Source: an uncultured Bacteroidota bacterium (GTDB lineage Bacteria > Bacteroidota > Bacteroidia > Flavobacteriales > Flavobacteriaceae). From it: a stretch of DNA of 43,198 nucleotides. The translations under genes were made by a program, and so were the position numbers. The notes beneath the pieces are model-generated. The model did no database searches. It saw only the letters and a program-made list of their open reading frames with translations, and was not told the DNA's origin. Shown one piece after another: positions 1 through 8,581 of this stretch (its first letter is position 1; each line of letters begins with the position of its first letter). The stretch spans positions 1-43,198 of the forward strand of contig CACHSA010000011.1 in assembly GCA_902582405.1 (NCBI GenBank), in the 5' to 3' direction.

Positions 1-2100
1 TTGTATGTTTAAGTTTAATGTTGAGGTTGTTTCATAATCAATGGCAGCGGCTGTTAAAATTTGGGTTCCAGATACAGTAAAAGAACTATTGTGTTGGCTG
101 GAGGATTGACCGTTACTTACAAGACTATAGGTCAAGGTCTCCCCTGCATCCTTACCCGTAGCAGACAACGTACCTACCAATGAGCCAACTGATGAACCCT
201 CATCAATGGTGAGAGTGGTTATGCTAGAGTTGGAAATAATTGCTCGATAATTTGTTTCAACCTGACTTTGATTTAATTTAGATCCATAGATTAAGAGTGA
301 TTTAACTTGACCATTTAAGTAATAATTATTACCCTGTCTTGCTCCGATGTAGAAATGGTGATTTGAAAAGGAACCGTTGACCGTTGCAGTTGTATTTGGA
401 TAGGGGGAAGATGTAAAAGGAATTAAATTATTATCAATATAAGTTTGTCTTCCTGTTGCATCAACTGCCATACTATGGATATTGGTATGTAAGTGCCAAT
501 CATTTAGTATATCAAACTGATAATTTCTACCACTATTTCCACTAAACCCTCCATTTTGGTTTGTGTGATGAACATTATTATTGAAGGATGAACCAGCACT
601 TTGAGCAAATAATCCAAATCCCCCAGTTTGATTATTCCAATTAATTGAATGCTCATACGTACATTCAAGTGAATTAGAGTTTTCTGTTTTAAAATAAATC
701 TGTACTGTGACCTTATCGTAAGAACTTAGATTTAATGAAGAAACTGTTCTTGCCCAATCGTTGTCACCATCAAAATCAAAGTATCCGTTATTGCTATAAG
801 TGGCTCCATTTAAAGTGAAATGATGTCCGTTGCCACTAAGATCATACCAAGTATTTCCATTCCCTGGGTAGGAGTTTGAATTGCTTGCATCAAGATATAA
901 TACTAGATTATCACTAATAATACTCCTAAAAGAAATATCGTCGGGGACATCATTTACATCGTTAACTGTTACAGTAAATGCTTTGGCATAATTTGCTGCT
1001 CCATCATTGGCATTTATATAGATATTGTATGAAGACTTCGTTTCAAAATCAAATGTTCCACTTGTTTTGAGGGATGCCCCTTGTACTGTAAAATAGTTAT
1101 TATCTGCGTCGTTAGTTCCGTTACCAGAAGCTAGGGTGAAAGTATGAGTGTCGTTGTTGTCTTGATCTGTCGCAGTAAGTGACGCAACGTGGGTACCACT
1201 GGGTAAGTTTTCGTTAAATGCAGTTGCAGATAAAGTTATATCTGTAGGAGCATAATTAGTTGCACTGCTATAATTTTGAGATACTTCATTTGCTGTTAAT
1301 GCCCTATGATATACATGAATTGCGCCAATTGCCCCTTGATACCAAATATTATTTCTTGTAGAATTATAGCTTCCAGCCTCACTTCCGTCTCCAACAAATC
1401 CATATCGCGTTGTAGAATCAGCCAACGCATTCATACTTCCATTAGCCGTATACGTTTTATCAACTTGTCCATCAAGATAGAAAATTACTTTTTGTGAACT
1501 TACAGAATAGGTGTACCCAATGTAATGCCAATTACCATCATTCACGCTTCCATTGGTGCCAAGCATATCAAAATGATCTCCGTTAGTTCCCAACCCTCCT
1601 TGATTGGTGTTGTCCCCTGAAAATGAAATTTGACCAGCTCCGGTTACAGTTAGCTGATACCACTCACTTCTATCAAAGTCTATTATAGACCAATTATTAC
1701 TGTCCCATGTACCGTCAGTGCCGTTGTTGTATGTGGTTTTAACCCAAGCAAAAACGCTTAATTCACCCAGAGAATTAGCACTATCATAATGCATATTAGT
1801 GATAGCTCCATAATGACTTGTACCATTAAACTCAAAATATTTAGGTATGGACTCATTTGTATTTCTAAACTGAACACCATTGAAAAAGTTCACATGATAA
1901 TTATTACCACTTATATCATTCCAAGTATTGCCGGAACCCGAATAAGAACTACTGTTGTTCGCGTCTAAATGAAGTACTATTCCGTTTGTGTTTACCTGTC
2001 CAGAACTAATTTGGGTTACAAAAAAAGAGAGGAAAATCCAACTATATCTAATAGTAGATTTAAATAAATTCCAGTCAGAGTTCCATAGTAAGGAGATCAT
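1..2100 (-). CDS. Secreted LamG/cadherin repeat surface protein (3' end outside the window)
   Basis: An open minus-strand frame runs from an ATG at 2100 to the window edge without a stop, giving at least 700 residues. The N-terminus has a hydrophobic segment ending near SSGQ, consistent with a signal peptide. Two LamG/concanavalin-A-like modules follow, each opened by a matching motif (LHLDANNSSSY and LYLDASNSNSY, followed by GNTW and SGN), at about residues 40-260 and 390-600. Each is followed by a cadherin-like repeat containing ATDQDNND or FDFETKSSYN motifs typical of calcium-binding adhesins. Proteins of this architecture are surface adhesins or glycan-binding proteins in marine Bacteroidota, often exported by the type IX system through a C-terminal domain. 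That end is not visible here. The domain assignment is by motif reading; the ligand is unknown. Confidence 0.85.
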   Translation of the reverse strand, partial: MISLLWNSDWNLFKSTIRYSWIFLSFFVTQISSGQVNTNGIVLHLDANNSSSYSGSGNTWNDISGNNYHVNFFNGVQFRNTNESIPKYFEFNGTSHYGAITNMHYDSANSLGELSVFAWVKTTYNNGTDGTWDSNNWSIIDFDRSEWYQLTVTGAGQISFSGDNTNQGGLGTNGDHFDMLGTNGSVNDGNWHYIGYTYSVSSQKVIFYLDGQVDKTYTANGSMNALADSTTRYGFVGDGSEAGSYNSTRNNIWYQGAIGAIHVYHRALTANEVSQNYSSATNYAPTDITLSATAFNENLPSGTHVASLTATDQDNNDTHTFTLASGNGTNDADNNYFTVQGASLKTSGTFDFETKSSYNIYINANDGAANYAKAFTVTVNDVNDVPDDISFRSIISDNLVLYLDASNSNSYPGNGNTWYDLSGNGHHFTLNGATYSNNGYFDFDGDNDWARTVSSLNLSSYDKVTVQIYFKTENSNSLECTYEHSINWNNQTGGFGLFAQSAGSSFNNNVHHTNQNGGFSGNSGRNYQFDILNDWHLHTNIHSMAVDATGRQTYIDNNLIPFTSSPYPNTTATVNGSFSNHHFYIGARQGNNYYLNGQVKSLLIYGSKLNQSQVETNYRAIISNSSITTLTIDEGSSVGSLVGTLSATGKDAGETLTYSLVSNGQSSSQHNSSFTVSGTQILTAAAIDYETTSTLNLNIQ

Positions 2101-2247
2101 TTGAAATTAATTAGTAATGGCACGAACCTCTAATGTACTAAATGATAGAACGTTAAACCAATAAAATTAGTTGTAAAATGAAATTAATTTGATTATTTCT
2201 TAAAAAAACTTAATATTTTAAAAAATCATATAAAAAAAACCATAAAA

Positions 2248-2487
2248 TTATAAACTTATCGTATCTATAAGACCAGATAGTGCATAGTCCAAATCAGTAA
2301 TTGCATCTTTATCGTGTGTCCAAAGTTCAATTATTACAGAGCTATAAACGTTAATAATTTTAGGATGATGATTGATACTTTCAGCGTGGTCTCCAACTTT
2401 ATTTATGAAAACCAGAGCTTCTTTAAAATCTTTGAATTTAAATTCTTTGGTTAACTTCCCATTAATTTCTTTCCAATTATTCTCCAT
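2248..2487 (-). CDS. Pterin-4a-carbinolamine dehydratase (PCD/DCoH family)
   Basis: At 79 residues this is shorter than the usual ~95-110 but carries the family signature. HAE at residues 34-36, NHHP at 39-42, then Y48 and the WTHD motif at 56-59 match the PCD active-site histidines and the conserved Thr-His-Asp. The enzyme dehydrates 4a-hydroxytetrahydropterin, recycling the pterin cofactor of aromatic amino-acid hydroxylases; in bacteria it can also act in pterin metabolism generally. No hydroxylase is seen nearby. It is cytosolic, with no signal peptide. The upstream minus gene ends in a strong terminator at 2512-2540, so this gene probably has its own promoter between that hairpin and 2487. 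Confidence 0.9.
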   Translation of the reverse strand: MENNWKEINGKLTKEFKFKDFKEALVFINKVGDHAESINHHPKIINVYSSVIIELWTHDKDAITDLDYALSGLIDTISL

Positions 2488-2511
2488 CTTTAAATTTTTC
2501 TATTAAATAAA

Positions 2512-2540
2512 AAAACTCTTGTGAGAATAACAAGAGTTTT
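2512..2540 (-). terminator. Rho-independent terminator of the 2567-3484 gene
   Basis: A perfect 11-bp stem (AAAACTCTTGT at 2512-2522 and its complement at 2530-2540) encloses a 7-base loop. Read on the minus strand it is followed by a T-rich tract. It sits 26 bases past the stop of the lipoprotein gene at 2567 and upstream of the pterin dehydratase. Confidence 0.85.
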
Positions 2541-2566
2541 TAAAACAAAATATTAAAGCGAACGGG

Positions 2567-3484
2567 TTATGATTTCAATTTTCTAAATCTCCTTTTCCTT
2601 TTAATTTCTTTAAGATCTATAGTTTCAGTAACTCCATCCTTTGTTACTTCTGCAACAAAATCACACTCTCCATCACCATAGTTGATAATCATTTCTGATT
2701 CACCTTTTAGAATTCTTTTAACACCTGAAACAGGAATTTTACCCTTTTTATGAATAAGCTCTTTAGCACAGGCTCTTGTGAAAAGTATAGGAGATGTAAT
2801 TTCCATCTCATATGCAGTCCCATCAGAGTTGACCCCACTTGCATTTCCAGTAACTGATGTGGAAACTCTTTCCCCCTCATTGTATGTTATGTATTTAGTA
2901 ATAATCTTAGATTTTGTTGAAAAACTTCCGTCAGGATAAATCATTTTACCATTTTCAAGAGTCATTTGAACAGTTTTATCAACTCCTTCTTCAATATCGA
3001 CAACCTCATATCTTCGAACACCCTCTATTTTGATTCCGTTTAAATAATAATTATCAAATTCAACTTGCCTAAAGCTTCCAATTTCACCCTTTGTTTCTGA
3101 GTAAGTAATAACTATGGTTCCTGTTCTTGTTTGGCCTCTTTTACCAAAACAATCACCGTTGAAAAAAACTGTTTTTGCGTTGTTTTCCTCATCAACTGTT
3201 ATAGAAGCACACTTCCCATAACGGTCTCCTTTAAAATTTTTCTTTGGATCTTTTGCACTAATGCTAGATAGAGAAATATCTGTAGTTTTAGATGAAAAAG
3301 ACTCTTGGATAAAAGCGTCATCAACAAGTTCTTCTACATCTTGATCAAACACAAAAGCTAAAAAAGCTTCGACAAAAGAACTAGTGTCTAGGTCTGTAAT
3401 AAATTCATCACTTTGCTTATCACATCTGTAAAAAGACATTAATAATAAAAGTGAAAAAAAACTGATTAGGTTAAGATTTTTCAT
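2567..3484 (-). CDS. Putative lipoprotein of unknown function
   Basis: This 305-residue protein opens with a classical export signal (MKNLNLISFFSLLLLMSFYRC). The Cys at 21 could be lipidated, although Tyr-Arg before it is a weak lipobox. The mature part is hydrophilic, rich in acidic residues and in alternating beta-type segments. A motif KGDRYGKCASITVDEE around residues 90-105 is followed by an FFNGDC segment, with further single cysteines later. The tail is very basic (KRKRRFRKLKS). This resembles the many secreted beta-rich lipoproteins of Flavobacteriia that lack an assigned function. I do not recognise a domain. The gene is monocistronic, with its own terminator downstream and no promoter I can identify with confidence upstream. 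Confidence 0.75.
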   Translation of the reverse strand: MKNLNLISFFSLLLLMSFYRCDKQSDEFITDLDTSSFVEAFLAFVFDQDVEELVDDAFIQESFSSKTTDISLSSISAKDPKKNFKGDRYGKCASITVDEENNAKTVFFNGDCFGKRGQTRTGTIVITYSETKGEIGSFRQVEFDNYYLNGIKIEGVRRYEVVDIEEGVDKTVQMTLENGKMIYPDGSFSTKSKIITKYITYNEGERVSTSVTGNASGVNSDGTAYEMEITSPILFTRACAKELIHKKGKIPVSGVKRILKGESEMIINYGDGECDFVAEVTKDGVTETIDLKEIKRKRRFRKLKS

Positions 3485-3545
3485 GGTATTAATTTGTTTA
3501 ATTATTAATTACATTTAAAGCTTCTCAAATTCTATGCCAAAAAAT

Positions 3546-5531
3546 TTAGTAATTTAAACCGTGTCCAAAATTATATAACGGATTTTCGGAGTCATATGGC
3601 ATATCCTCCATTTGTTTATTTGCGGCCTCCTGAGATCTAGGTAGTTCAATTGGTAGCTTACCCCCTGGTTTTTCTTTTCCAAATAATATATCAGCAATCA
3701 GATGGTCTTGTGTCCCGAAATCAACTAATAGGGCCTCACTTATTTTATCTAATTCAGTTAAAACCGCTCCTCTTTCTAAATTTACTATAGATATAATTTT
3801 TTTTGTTTTAGAAAGCTTTTTTAAATCTGAAAGTTCTTCTTCATTGTAATATAGCCTTCCTTGATGAAAAAAACTCTCCAGCATAGTTCCTTCCCTTTGA
3901 TCAAACGGAGTATCTTTTCTAACTATAATACAATCTGCGTCTTCAGGGCTTGAAACAACTTCAGCATAGTTGTTAAATTGATTTTTATATCTAAATCCTG
4001 ACAAATAATATTTTAATTTATTTTTTAGGGGTAAAATTTTATTTTGGTTTTTTAATAGAATGGTAGATTTAACTTGAGCTATCTCCCCTTTTCTAATGTT
4101 ATCAGGTTTTAACAACTTTTCTGAAATTTTATTAACATCAACAAATGGATTATCAAAAAGTCCTATGGTAAATTTATCTCTTAAAATTCTTCTAACAGAT
4201 TGATCTATTCTCAATTCATTAATTTCTCCCTGTTGAAAAAGATTAATTATTTGTTCAGTGCTTGTCTCTCCGCCAATTTGGTCAACACCAGCTAGAATTG
4301 CCTTTTTCATTCTTTGCTCCGGAGTTAAGTTTTCCACACCCCAAGATCTTTCTCCACCAGCTAATTCAGCTAGTGGCATTGTGTTTATAATATTCCAATC
4401 CGTACAAACTACTCCGTCAAATTTTAGGGAGTCTCTTAAAAGTTCTGTTATGATTTCTTTATTAAATCCAAATCCTACTTCTTCTTTAGTTTGACCAACT
4501 GGAATTCCGTAATAGGGCATTATTTGTCCAGTATTGGCTGGTAACGCACCCTTCGTAAATGGTATAAGATGATAGTCAAAATTATTCCCTGGATACACTT
4601 GTTCTTTACCATAAGGAAAATGAGCGTCTTCTCCGTCTTTTTGAGGCCCACCCCCAGAAAAATGCTTTACCATTGTTATCACGCTCTTACTTGAAAGAGT
4701 GTCTCCTTGAAACCCTTTTATGTAAGAATAAGTCATAGCTGCGGAGAGTTCTGCATCTTCCCCAAATGTTCCATTTATACGTGCCCATCTTGGTTCTGTT
4801 GCAAGATCCGCCATGGGATGTAATGCAAGCCTTATTCCGCAAGCTTTGTACTCTTCCCTGGCAATTTCTCCAAATTCTCTAACCAGTGTTGAGTCTCTGG
4901 TTGCGGCTAACCCCAGTGATGTAGGCCATCTGGAAAAAGAAGGGGTATAAATCCCTCCTACTCCTTTTTCATTTTCTCTTGCTCCATGTCTTGGATCAGT
5001 CGCAATAGTCACCGGAATTCCTAACCTTGTTCTTTCAGCTTTACTTTGTAAATTATTATTAAATCTAGCTATAGCTTCAGGAGTATATGCGTGAAGTATA
5101 TTAAAGTGGCTCATTTTTCTTTTTACTATCATTTCAGCATTTGTTTCAAGTGAAAAATATATTCCTACCTCGAATAATGGATCGTTTAAAATGTCTTTAT
5201 GAATTGGAGGTACATCCAAAAGGTCTCCATCTCGGCCCATACCTATCATCGTGATAAACATTTGGCCAATCTTTTCTTCAGTTGTCATTTGTTTTAATAA
5301 GTCTTCTACTCTTTTATCTACTGGTTCTCTAGAATCTTCGTAGACATCAAGACTTCCATTTTTGTTTAAATCACGAAAACTAAAATTCCCAGCTGTTAAA
5401 ATTTCCGGTGGAGGCGTAAGTTGAGAATAAAGTTTTTCAGCTTGATAGTATTTTAATAGAAAGTATCCTGTTACCATCAAAATAACCAATAAAACCAGTG
5501 ACCCTAAAATCTTAAAACCTAGCCTTATCAT
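3546..5531 (-). CDS. Glycoside hydrolase family 3 (beta-glucosidase type), membrane-anchored
   Basis: This 661-residue protein has an N-terminal membrane segment (about residues 7-27) that probably anchors it or acts as an uncleaved export signal. A calcium-loop-like segment DLNKNGSLDVYED (54-66) precedes the GH3 TIM-barrel domain, which begins near the TTEEKIGQM motif (83-91). The conserved ATDPRHG (177-183) and KHFSGGG motifs (289-295) bind substrate. The predicted nucleophile is D378 in FDGVVCTDW. The C-terminal alpha/beta sandwich domain runs to the end (GKLPIELPRS). GH3 enzymes of this subfamily release glucose or related sugars from beta-glucans or glycosides in the periplasm or at the surface. 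The gene follows a DoxX gene by 3 bases, so the two are probably co-transcribed. The substrate cannot be read from sequence. Confidence 0.92.
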   Translation of the reverse strand: MIRLGFKILGSLVLLVILMVTGYFLLKYYQAEKLYSQLTPPPEILTAGNFSFRDLNKNGSLDVYEDSREPVDKRVEDLLKQMTTEEKIGQMFITMIGMGRDGDLLDVPPIHKDILNDPLFEVGIYFSLETNAEMIVKRKMSHFNILHAYTPEAIARFNNNLQSKAERTRLGIPVTIATDPRHGARENEKGVGGIYTPSFSRWPTSLGLAATRDSTLVREFGEIAREEYKACGIRLALHPMADLATEPRWARINGTFGEDAELSAAMTYSYIKGFQGDTLSSKSVITMVKHFSGGGPQKDGEDAHFPYGKEQVYPGNNFDYHLIPFTKGALPANTGQIMPYYGIPVGQTKEEVGFGFNKEIITELLRDSLKFDGVVCTDWNIINTMPLAELAGGERSWGVENLTPEQRMKKAILAGVDQIGGETSTEQIINLFQQGEINELRIDQSVRRILRDKFTIGLFDNPFVDVNKISEKLLKPDNIRKGEIAQVKSTILLKNQNKILPLKNKLKYYLSGFRYKNQFNNYAEVVSSPEDADCIIVRKDTPFDQREGTMLESFFHQGRLYYNEEELSDLKKLSKTKKIISIVNLERGAVLTELDKISEALLVDFGTQDHLIADILFGKEKPGGKLPIELPRSQEAANKQMEDMPYDSENPLYNFGHGLNY

Positions 5532-5534
5532 GAA

Positions 5535-6002
5535 TTATTTTTTAATTAGTTTATCAACACTGAATTTTCCTGGTCCTAGAAGGTAAATTATGACACACAG
5601 AATTAAGTAGAGAAGAGCCATTTCACCTGACTTAAGGCCATCAGAAAAAAGATGTTTACTAAATGCCACTATCATTGTAAATCCTAAAAAAAAAGTTGAT
5701 GTTCTTGTGTAAAACCCAATCATAATAAAAACTGCAAAAATAGACTCTGATAAACTAGCCATAAAACCAAGAGGAATTGCAAGCGAGTCTATTTCTATTA
5801 TATTGGTAATAGTTCTTCCTAGCTTTTCCCATCTGTCGTAACCAGATGTAATCTTACGAAACCCATGCAAATGGAACATCAAGAAACCAGTTGTTACCCT
5901 AACAAATAGAGATGTAAAGTCATTAATATTTTTTGGTAATATTCTCACTTTTAGGCAAATATAAAACACAAATAGTTTATTTAATAATAACAATCTATTC
6001 AT
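5535..6002 (-). CDS. DoxX-family membrane protein
   Basis: This is a 155-residue polytopic membrane protein with four predicted membrane helices. The DoxX signature is visible in FVRVTTGFLMFHLHGFRKI (about 33-51), the GF/LASLSESIFAVFIMIGFYTR stretch, and a final helix before the C-terminal KFSVDKLIKK. DoxX proteins are small inner-membrane proteins linked to quinone redox or oxidative stress in some bacteria; most have no assigned reaction. The first ~30 residues are not typical of the family, so the true start could be an internal codon. The stop lies 3 bases before the GH3 start, so it is the first gene of a probable DoxX-GH3 transcript. It diverges from the small membrane protein at 6065. 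Confidence 0.8.
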   Translation of the reverse strand: MNRLLLLNKLFVFYICLKVRILPKNINDFTSLFVRVTTGFLMFHLHGFRKITSGYDRWEKLGRTITNIIEIDSLAIPLGFMASLSESIFAVFIMIGFYTRTSTFFLGFTMIVAFSKHLFSDGLKSGEMALLYLILCVIIYLLGPGKFSVDKLIKK

Positions 6003-6064
6003 TTATTTATTATCAATTTTAAAGATTTCGTATATTGTGAGTAGACAATCAAAATTTAATCAAA

Positions 6065-6286
6065 ATGAGTGAAGTTTTAATTACAGCCATTTTTGCTGCT
6101 TGTCTTTTAGGGGGGGTATATATCTATGCCTATTGGGCTACCGCAAGCGGAAGTCTAGAGGATGAGAATCAAAATTTTATTCCTGACTCTTGGGAGAAAA
6201 ACTTCAAGTGGCTATTTACTGGCAAAACGATAATCATGTTGGTTTTGGGTTTAATTATTGGTTACCTAATTGGAGCCAGCACATAA
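6065..6286 (+). CDS. Small two-helix membrane protein, unknown function
   Basis: The 73-residue product has an N-terminal membrane helix (about residues 4-26), an acidic linker containing DENQNFIPDSWEKNF, and a second helix (about 52-71) ending GLIIGYLIGAST. The linker resembles short Bacteroidota proteins with a D-x-N-x-N-x-IPDSWE motif, but I do not know a function. It is divergently transcribed from the DoxX gene with only 62 bases between the starts, so both promoters must lie in that gap. The coding call rests on the clean start, the two-helix topology and conserved-looking linker rather than on a recognised family. Confidence 0.7.
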   Translation: MSEVLITAIFAACLLGGVYIYAYWATASGSLEDENQNFIPDSWEKNFKWLFTGKTIIMLVLGLIIGYLIGAST

Positions 6287-6305
6287 TTACCTTATCAACA
6301 TAAAA

Positions 6306-6431
6306 TTAATTTTCTATAATTTCATATGAAGGAGATGGTTTCGGTTGTTCTCCGTATGCGTAACTATCGTCGTCCTTTGTACAGCTAACTATCGTTATTG
6401 ATAAAATCAATGTCACAAAAAATATTTTCAT
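6306..6431 (-). CDS. Short putative lipoprotein (41 aa)
   Basis: A short minus-strand frame starts with an ATG at 6431 and ends at a TAA at 6306. The product begins MKIFFVTLILSITIVSCTKD. This is a compact positively charged n-region, a hydrophobic core and a good lipobox (IVSC) with the Cys at 17, followed by an acidic SCTKDDD motif and a short proline-rich tail (QPKPSPS). The SC(T/S)KDDD start is common in Flavobacteriia surface lipoproteins and recurs in the lipoprotein at 17555-17785. The mature peptide would be only about 25 residues. It lies in the gap between two plus-strand genes and is transcribed opposite to both. Function unknown; too short for many gene finders. Confidence 0.6.
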   Translation of the reverse strand: MKIFFVTLILSITIVSCTKDDDSYAYGEQPKPSPSYEIIEN

Positions 6432-6445
6432 CTTAAAATTAGTTT

Positions 6446-7540
6446 ATGTTCAAATATATATCTCTTTTATTTATTTTCATAGAGCTTACGGCCTGCGGCT
6501 CGGAGAAGAAGATTGAAAAAATTTTTGACACGGCTGTTTCCAAGAACTTCTCTGGTGTAATATTAGTTGCATCAAAAGGTAAAATTATTTATACAGGTGT
6601 AAATGGCAAAAGGGATTTTGAAAAAGGTATCCCATTAATATCGTCTGATATTTTTGAACTTGCCTCAATTTCAAAACAATTTACAGCCATGATGGTTATG
6701 ATTTGTAAAGAAATGGGGTTATTAACTTACGATGACTTGGTTGAAAAATACTTAAACATTCCATACAAAGGAATTACAATTAGAAATCTTCTAACTCACA
6801 CCAGCGGACTCCCAGACTATCAAAAAATAATGGATGAAAATTGGGATAAATCTAAAGTTGCGGGTAACACTGAAATTTTAGAATATTTGAATAAGTATGA
6901 AACTGAAATTCTTTTCTCTCCTGGAGACGAGTACAGGTACAGTAATACGGGATATGTGCTTTTGGGTAGCATTATTGAAAAAGTTACTGGAGAAGATTTT
7001 GTTGAGTTATCAAAGAAATGGATTTTTGAACCTTTAAAAATGGTAAATACAGCAATTAGAACAAATGAAGAAAAAAAAGAATTAAAGAATCTAGCTTTTG
7101 GACATAAAAAAGATTCTTTAGAAAGATTCGTAAATGCAAATAAATTTTTGTCATCTGACTACACCGTATGGCTTGGAAACAGAAAAGGACCTGGGAGAGT
7201 GAGTTCAAATGTTTATGATTTATTGCTGTGGGACCAAGCACTCTACACTCAGAGACTTATATCAAAGAAAACAATAGAGGAGGCTTTTTCTCCCTTCTTG
7301 CTTAATGACAAAACTCCAAGCTACTACGGCTTTGGATGGAGATTAAATCAAGATCCCAAATACAAAATAGTAAGACATTCAGGTAGTAACCCTGGTTACA
7401 AAACAAGAATTGTTCGTCTTTTGGACGAGAAAAAAACTATAGTTATTCTAAGCAATAATGATTTCTCCTTGAATGAAATTGAAGAAAAATTAATTGATGC
7501 TTTATCTAATCAAAATAATCAACTTTATTTCTCCTTTTAA
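6446..7540 (+). CDS. Serine hydrolase, beta-lactamase class C/penicillin-binding type, lipoprotein
   Basis: This 364-residue protein has a signal sequence ending in ELTAC (Cys 17), suggesting a lipid anchor. The beta-lactamase/transpeptidase fold motifs are present: S74-I-S-K77 (SxxK nucleophile and base), Y165-S-N (second motif, in YRYSNTGY), LLTHTSGLPDY between them, and H311-S-G as the third motif. Such proteins act as D-alanyl-D-alanine peptidases, esterases or related hydrolases on the outer side of the membrane; true beta-lactamase activity is not implied. Length fits the family. The ATG at 6446 is the only start that keeps the signal peptide. The neighbour on the opposite strand (7587-8078) is convergent. 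Confidence 0.9.
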   Translation: MFKYISLLFIFIELTACGSEKKIEKIFDTAVSKNFSGVILVASKGKIIYTGVNGKRDFEKGIPLISSDIFELASISKQFTAMMVMICKEMGLLTYDDLVEKYLNIPYKGITIRNLLTHTSGLPDYQKIMDENWDKSKVAGNTEILEYLNKYETEILFSPGDEYRYSNTGYVLLGSIIEKVTGEDFVELSKKWIFEPLKMVNTAIRTNEEKKELKNLAFGHKKDSLERFVNANKFLSSDYTVWLGNRKGPGRVSSNVYDLLLWDQALYTQRLISKKTIEEAFSPFLLNDKTPSYYGFGWRLNQDPKYKIVRHSGSNPGYKTRIVRLLDEKKTIVILSNNDFSLNEIEEKLIDALSNQNNQLYFSF

Positions 7541-7586
7541 GATAAATTAAGTAGCATATCCCAATATTGTTCTAAAAGGATGTATT

Positions 7587-8078
7587 TTATTTTTCTTTTC
7601 TAAAGTGATATCGTGTAATAAAAATAGCGTCCCTTTCTTTATCAGCGCTTTCTACACCTGAGCTTACAAACACTAATTCCCATCCTTGTGTGGACATTTC
7701 ATTTAATTTTGATTTAACCATTGCATCGTTAGTTGCAATGTTGTTGAATCTAATTCCAGCGACATTATAAAAATTTAACAATTTAGTTTCTTCAAAAGCT
7801 TTTGTTCTAATTTCAGAACGCTTTTTATCTGATTTGATCTTTTCACCATCATCTTTTCTTATTGTAGTTGCCTCTCTATAATCAACGTTTTGTGTACCTG
7901 ATATCATTCTTGAACGACCTAATCCATTTTGAATAAGAGACTCCACAACAGTGACAGTTTCAAATTCATATATTTTCATCTGTCCCGATTGACTAGTAAA
8001 AGCAGTAATTATAGCTAAGGCTCCAATTATTGCGAAAATTGAGGTTGTTCGGTTTTTAATTTTTTTCATTTTTTTCAT
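7587..8078 (-). CDS. Secreted protein with DUF4177-like C-terminus
   Basis: The 163-residue product starts MKKMKKIKNR, so the start could also be the second Met three codons in. A hydrophobic export segment follows (about residues 12-30, IFAIIGALAIITAFT). The C-terminal ~40 residues, LNEMSTQGWELVFVSSGV then IFITRYHF, match the pattern of DUF4177 (helix, GWELV strand, aromatic-rich last strand). A related domain appears at 35618-35836. The middle part is highly charged and probably helical. DUF4177 has no established biochemical role. It is the last gene of a minus-strand run with the RidA-type gene (52 bases upstream) and the membrane protein at 8582. Confidence 0.65.
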   Translation of the reverse strand: MKKMKKIKNRTTSIFAIIGALAIITAFTSQSGQMKIYEFETVTVVESLIQNGLGRSRMISGTQNVDYREATTIRKDDGEKIKSDKKRSEIRTKAFEETKLLNFYNVAGIRFNNIATNDAMVKSKLNEMSTQGWELVFVSSGVESADKERDAIFITRYHFRKEK

Positions 8079-8130
8079 TTTTTTGATTTTAAGTTAGTTT
8101 TAATATATAAAAAAAAAATAAATTGTTAGT

Positions 8131-8571
8131 TTAATTTACTTTAGCCAGACACTCTATCTCCACTTTAGCTCCTAAAGCTAAACCACTTCCTGCAAATGCA
8201 CTTCTGGCTGGTAAATTTTTTCTGTCAAAAAATTTTTTATACGCTTTTGACATTTTTGGCCAATCTTTTATATCCACAAGCATACAAGTACATTTAAAAA
8301 TATTTTCTTTTGTAAGATCAATTTTTTGTAGAAGAGTTTCGATATTTTTCAATGTTTGTAGCGTTTCGGCTTCAATTCCTCCTTGAATCAATTCCCCATT
8401 CGGGAGTCTTCCTACCTTACCTGAAAGGTAGACTATGTCATCCACAATTACAGCTTCAGAAAATGGGTAACCATTATCGATGTTTTCCTGGCTATTTATA
8501 TATTTAACATCGTTCTGTCCGTAAGTATACATAACTAGAAAAAAAATTGAGATTGATTTAATTATTTTCAT
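8131..8571 (-). CDS. RidA/YjgF-family protein with signal peptide
   Basis: The 146-residue product has an export signal (MKIIKSISIFFLVMYTYGQ) in front of a full RidA domain. Visible signatures are VYLSGKVG (47-54), QTLKNIETLL, the PARSAF motif with R123 (the carboxylate-binding arginine of RidA enamine/imine deaminases) and the C-terminal strand GAKVEIECLA (134-143) with E138 or E140. Canonical RidA is cytosolic and hydrolyses reactive 2-aminoacrylate. An exported version is known among Bacteroidota, but its substrate is unclear. The gene lies 10 bases downstream of the 8582-8986 membrane protein, suggesting co-transcription. Confidence 0.9.
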   Translation of the reverse strand: MKIIKSISIFFLVMYTYGQNDVKYINSQENIDNGYPFSEAVIVDDIVYLSGKVGRLPNGELIQGGIEAETLQTLKNIETLLQKIDLTKENIFKCTCMLVDIKDWPKMSKAYKKFFDRKNLPARSAFAGSGLALGAKVEIECLAKVN

Positions 8572-8581
8572 AGATTTTTAA

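Noticed and set aside
1306-1497. Plus-strand frame of 63 codons inside the LamG protein gene
   Set aside because: Antisense to the continuous reading frame of the LamG protein; no domain or start context.
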